DNA of 64,000 nucleotides from Fasciolopsis buskii (taxonomy: Eukaryota; Platyhelminthes; Trematoda; Plagiorchiida; Fasciolidae): assembly GCA_008360955.1 (NCBI GenBank), contig LUCM01002323.1, positions 1 to 64,000 of the forward strand, read 5' to 3'. The translations under genes and the position numbers were made by a program. Of the stretch, positions 59,501 through 64,000 are shown piece after piece. Every line of letters starts with the position of its first letter. The first letter of the stretch is position 1. The notes under the pieces were generated by a model. It made no database searches and was not told the DNA's origin. It was given only the letters and a program-made list of their open reading frames with translations.

Positions 59501-62477
59501 GGCTAACACAACGCAAAACTGCGCAAGTGAGCAGAACAAAGGAATCCAGTACATGAGTATGCACATTTTCTCCTGCTGCTGCGTAAACAAAAGGTTACCA
59601 TTGCGTGATTATGCTCATGTACCAAGCCCCTAGTGTGCGCGTACGAGTATTCGTGGGATTTCTGAGGGTGAACGTAAGTGATGATGGCAATGTCTTAGTA
59701 GACCACAATCAACAGTTTAATAATAAGGTCACGCAATGCACTTCACAGTAAGCCATCCATTTTTAGTTTCGCATTTCTACTGCCAAATCACAGGGAGGCG
59801 TGGGTTCAACATCCTCATAAACAAACTTGGCTTCTGTTATCCTATTGGTGTTTTGGTCTATCACTCTGGTCAAATGTGGCTACGAATTTCACCTATTCGT
59901 TCGTTGCGCATGAACTGATTAACTCAAAGAGAAATCTGTTATGTATTTATCTGCGAGTTATGGGGTATAAACGATCCCTACCTTTGAGATCTATCAGCGG
60001 TTGTCCACGTTCTCTCACAATCAACCTTAAACAGAAGAGATTACAAATTTTACGCTCTTTTCGATGAAGTAGTATTTCACATATGGTGATTGAAAAATGC
60101 GCTAAGTATTTGTCGATCTTCTCGGTAATCCCCGACATTGGATAAGGCTGCGGCATGAACGTTACGGTGAACCGGTTTGATAGACACGACAGTTTTAAGG
60201 TGGTTATAATGGAGCGTTTTATTTCGGCATAATTCCCCAGTCTAATGTTAAACTCACTTTGGTACAGTCGTGATCGATTCAACCGATACAATTAGCCAAA
60301 CTTGAAAAACAAATCGGAATAATCTTCGGCAGTTTTACACATTTGCTTCGAACGGTTTGGTTAGAAAACTATAATTTGTTGAATCCATTCAGCCTAAACA
60401 TTTGAGCTATGAAGAAGTTATAATTTGAACCACATGTCTGCATGCGTTGCCTGTTTGTTTCTACATACTGTTTTGCTTAAGATGTTCGAGTCGTTCTGAA
60501 ATGAAACGAACGCGCAATTGTCTCCATTTCGAGGTTACGCAAGAACTACCGCAATTTATTTTCTCATTCATTTTTGTCTACCAATTTGGATACCTTTTCT
60601 CTTTTTGCCTTGAAATGTAAATCTGAATACACATCACGAAAAGAGTTTGTGAATCAACTTGTGCTTTGTGAACTCGGTAAGTGGGCATTACCGGACGGTC
60701 GTGCTTGCAGCATGCCAACATTGTACAATCAAAGCCTATAATTGCGTTTCTGTTACTTTTACATCCTGATAAGAATAGTATGTCCCCTTTCCCGTGAGTT
60801 GCTTATAATTGCGTATACAAGTGAACATTTCTTTCAGTCAGGATGCTACCTTTACCAGGAAGCAGACGGAGGAATGTTACTGATAAATGCGACATGATTT
60901 CATTCTGGGTCTCGTGGATTTTAGATTCGTCTATGATTGTAATTTGACCGACACCAAAGGAACTCTGTTTCATTCCGACCGACATCAGTCCCAAGATTGC
61001 TTAAAACAAAGCGTATCCATTTTAACAGGTTATGTGAACTGTTCTTTGTTTTCGACGCAGTTATATTTGCATCGGACGGTAGATGTTTCTGTGATCTAAG
61101 CAGTAGCGGAACAAGAGAAGATGAATTAACACTGTTTTGTGGTGTCTCTTTTGCTTGATACACTGAAAATTATTTATTCTACCATATTTCCAGAATTCCC
61201 AAATATAGCCTCGTCTGTTTGAATGCGCGCGTTTTTTCCTATGGTTCTACTTAACTGGTTCGCTGTCCTAGGGATGTTTTGAGAGAGGTTTCGCCCAACC
61301 GTTGAGTCACTGGTTATCTCAACGCTACAAATTATGGTTTGAGCAAAGTATGCTGGACGTCACTAGAATTCGTTTAACGGATTTTCATATTTGATTGTAC
61401 ACTGAGTATTTGGCCTATTTCCACCTACTACATCAAAAAGCGCAAAAATTGTGCTATTCAATCTAAGGTTCACTAATTAATACTTAAATTTGTTAATGGT
61501 AAGTTGACGTTGCGAATGGAAAAACTTAATTTGAACCAGTCCCATTTTCAGGTACACAAATTTATTTGCGACTTTCATCGAAATGTTCGATTACTGGTTC
61601 TTGAAGGAAGGGGACCTGTACTGTGATGCTTCTCCAGAAAAATGCATCTTATTTTACTAGACTTTAAGACAAACTCTATTCTGTATCCGGGTGAAGCTAC
61701 TTTAGTTTATTATTTTGTTTTTTAGTTGCAATTAAATTTCAGTTAGTTACTTTGGATACAGTTACAATTGTCAATGGATTGGTCACGGATTCATTCTGTC
61801 TATATCCAGCTGGACATGAATGAAGCTTAGAAATCACAGGACAACTGTACCATTCCTCTAACGAACGATCCACTTTGCTCCTGCAGTGCTTTAGAATTAG
61901 GAATGGAATCCCGGAAAAACCATCGTTTGTGTAGCAACGCAAATTGTTTGCTAACTAAACAGCTTGTCGACTGTGACAAAATGTAAGATCCGAATAGTAA
62001 GTCTGCCCTGATATCGACCTAGAATTTGCTAATGTCAATAATCTTGGATTCATTGTCATCAGCCCCCACTAATTGCAATGAGAAAAAGACTGATTCGAGT
62101 TGGTAGCAATAGTTATTCAGAAGTTCAAAGCAAATCACTTTTTATTGGTTTTCTCTGGTAAGCACTCACTGATGTATCAGCCTGCTAGCTATTTCGACTC
62201 AACACACTATTTCTTCGCTCATCTGATTAATTAAAATAAATAGTGCTCCTTGGTCGCAGTTTCGCTGAACGTAGTCCAAAATAACGGATATAAAGATCAT
62301 TCATTACTTGTACATTTACGGTTTGCCAAACCTCAGTAGCTATTCGTCTGGATTTCGCAAGCTCAAATACCACTACTAACGAAGATACTCTTAAGGAGAT
62401 TTTGAAATGGTATACGAAATTGTGGTTATACATGAATGAGAGGTAGTTACTGCATCATTCACTACTGGAGTTAAATA
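56561..62477. other. Long AT-rich non-coding stretch
   Basis: No supported gene. A minus-strand frame at 59947-60291 (114 codons, PQPYPMSGITEKIDKYL) looks mildly protein-like but shows no family motif or convincing splice borders. A TTGTATTG / GTTGTACTG simple stretch lies at about 58500-58540. Confidence 0.35.
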
Positions 62478-62545
62478 AGGAGTAGCTTGGCGGCTAAGGA
62501 ATTAAGCTCAATTGTATTTGCAGGATTAGATCCTGCGAGTGATGG
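62478..62545 (+). repeat. tRNA-derived SINE remnant, degenerate
   Basis: AGTAGCTTGGCGGCTAAGG resembles box A and GCAGGATTAGATCCTGC resembles a box B arm with 5-bp pairing. No complete tRNA fold. Confidence 0.4.
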
Positions 62546-64000
62546 ATGTCCAATGCTGATAATCCACGCAAAAGATAAAAATTCTATACGGTGCTCCTAT
62601 TTTGTTCACTCCGAAGCCAACTAGAAACCATGGTTTAATGAACGACACGAATGAGAGCGGTACATACTCGTGCTAATTTGACTGACCTAAAACTTGGAAA
62701 TATATAGATGACTCTATAAACTCGATTCTGTGAATACTATCTGAATTTTCTAGAATACGTGATATATTGTAACTAATATCGTCTTCATAGATGCTTTCCA
62801 CAAATAAGGACAATTTATCCGGTTAAATTACGATGCATATACTCCGCGTCAAACAAGTACAGCTGACAACGGGACCCGAGAGTTGACCCAATGTTGGCTG
62901 TTCGTTTTGTTGTTGTTAAGCTCGTGACGGGAACAATTGATTGTGTCGTGATTGTGCTGACAATAATTCAGCTACATGGAATAATGGGCATAGATATTTT
63001 GTTCACGGTAACAATGAAATCCAAGGTATTTTTTCAATCTTTGGTGTTCATATAAATTTACATCCGGTAGACTTTGGGGAACAATGGACGTTTATCATTG
63101 TTTCATTCTGTTTATTGTCTAGACTGGAAAGGAACAAAGTCTAACTGAACTGCATCAATAAACCTCTTCAATTGTTTTTTTGTTATTCCACCAAAATAAA
63201 CTCTTTATCATTTGCCTGGCAAAATCAACAAAATTAGGTGGAAATAATATCGTAAGGATTTAGCAGTGTGCATAAAACAATACACTATATTACTGATATG
63301 GCTTTTTACAATGCATAACAATAAAGGAGTTTTTATTGGAATCGCAATTGCATTTGACGCAAACCTGCCGTTCTGCATTGTTTCTAGAATTTTGCTGAAT
63401 CGACCTGCTGAACTTAGGTGCAACAAAGCCATGAATAAATGAGTACATAAATTTTAAGTACCATCAAAAATCGTCGATTGTTTCCGAACAGTGTTTATGA
63501 GCAGTACTAATGATCCCACCCGGAACAAACTGGATAATGAAATACTAAACAAAAACATCCGTAACATTCCCCACCAAAGACGTCATCCATATGGCTCCAC
63601 CGACCTTTAAGCAATACGAAACAAATTTTATATCAGTCTTGATTAACGATGGAGCTTTGTAAGTCTGCCAACCTTTCGTAATAAGTTATTTTTTCAAAGA
63701 AGTAGAAGATTTTGGTGTCCAGAGCAATGCGAAACTGTGCATATAAAATCAGTGAAATTTGCTTACTATCTATCTCAGGCCGTGGCTTCGTCTACATAAA
63801 TTTAGATTCAAACCATTTTCCTAGGGTTTTTGTTCGTTCGGAGTAGAGGAACAATTGCTTGTTAAAATATAATTCACATCTGTTCCCAGATCGATGTGCC
63901 CTAAAATATGAGGGAAGTGGTCGATTAGTTACGGTTTAATATACACAACTAGGACAAAGCTTAGAGACTGATGATAATGACTCAGCCCACAGTCACAGAT
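62546..64000. other. Non-coding sequence to window end
   Basis: AT-rich. A possible 54-base exon at 62971-63024 (acceptor AATAATTCAG, donor CCAAG-GTATTT, peptide LHGIMGIDILFTVTMKSK) is too short to support alone. Confidence 0.3.

Noticed and set aside
59947..60291. 114-codon minus-strand gene
   Set aside because: Mildly protein-like but no splice borders, start context or family motif.

Overview
The window looks like a repeat-rich piece of a flatworm (probably digenean trematode) nuclear genome. It has no bacterial-type gene packing. It carries degenerate non-LTR retrotransposons of RTE and CR1-like type and a Penelope-like element. It also has tRNA-derived SINE remnants, microsatellites, an assembly gap (45847-46343) and only scattered candidate host exons with GT/AG borders. 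The taxonomic call is an inference from element families and style, not from a recognised species marker.

Layout. 1-8655 is a nest of decayed retrotransposons: an inverted RTE fragment (1-735), a near full-length RTE (about 1825-5560), an opposite-strand CR1-like copy (about 5680-8550) and an isolated RTE-type 3' tail ending in (GAT)n. 9192-19549 holds the two last exons of a host gene encoding an MIT-like C-terminal helical segment. They are separated by a 10.1-kb intron filled with further RTE copies, one of them internally deleted. 20482-20943 holds two possible exons of a small membrane protein. 21250-25300 is a tandem array of about twelve units of roughly 308 bp. 25300-64000 is mostly AT-rich non-coding DNA with a rearranged Penelope-like element (32585-33520), a second CR1-like copy (51940-54870), SINE remnants and a few orphan candidate exons.

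The most interesting system is the 308-bp repeat. A diverged single copy of it lies at 46357-46652, bounded by (TA)n, on the minus strand. That copy contains a sequence that folds by eye into a complete type I hammerhead ribozyme: CTGACGA core, GAAA, a palindromic ACCGGT stem III, GTC cleavage triplet, 6-bp stem I, an internal loop and an outer stem. The tandem array carries the same region in all copies, but the first core base (C3) is G in every copy I could read, so the array should be catalytically dead. Together with the Penelope-like element nearby, this resembles the retrozyme / hammerhead satellite systems known from metazoans, including schistosomes. It would be a trematode family with one intact-core dispersed copy and one amplified, core-mutated satellite.

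Limits: all alignments were done by eye. Boundaries of old elements are approximate to tens of bases, and single-exon gene calls without homologue searches are tentative.
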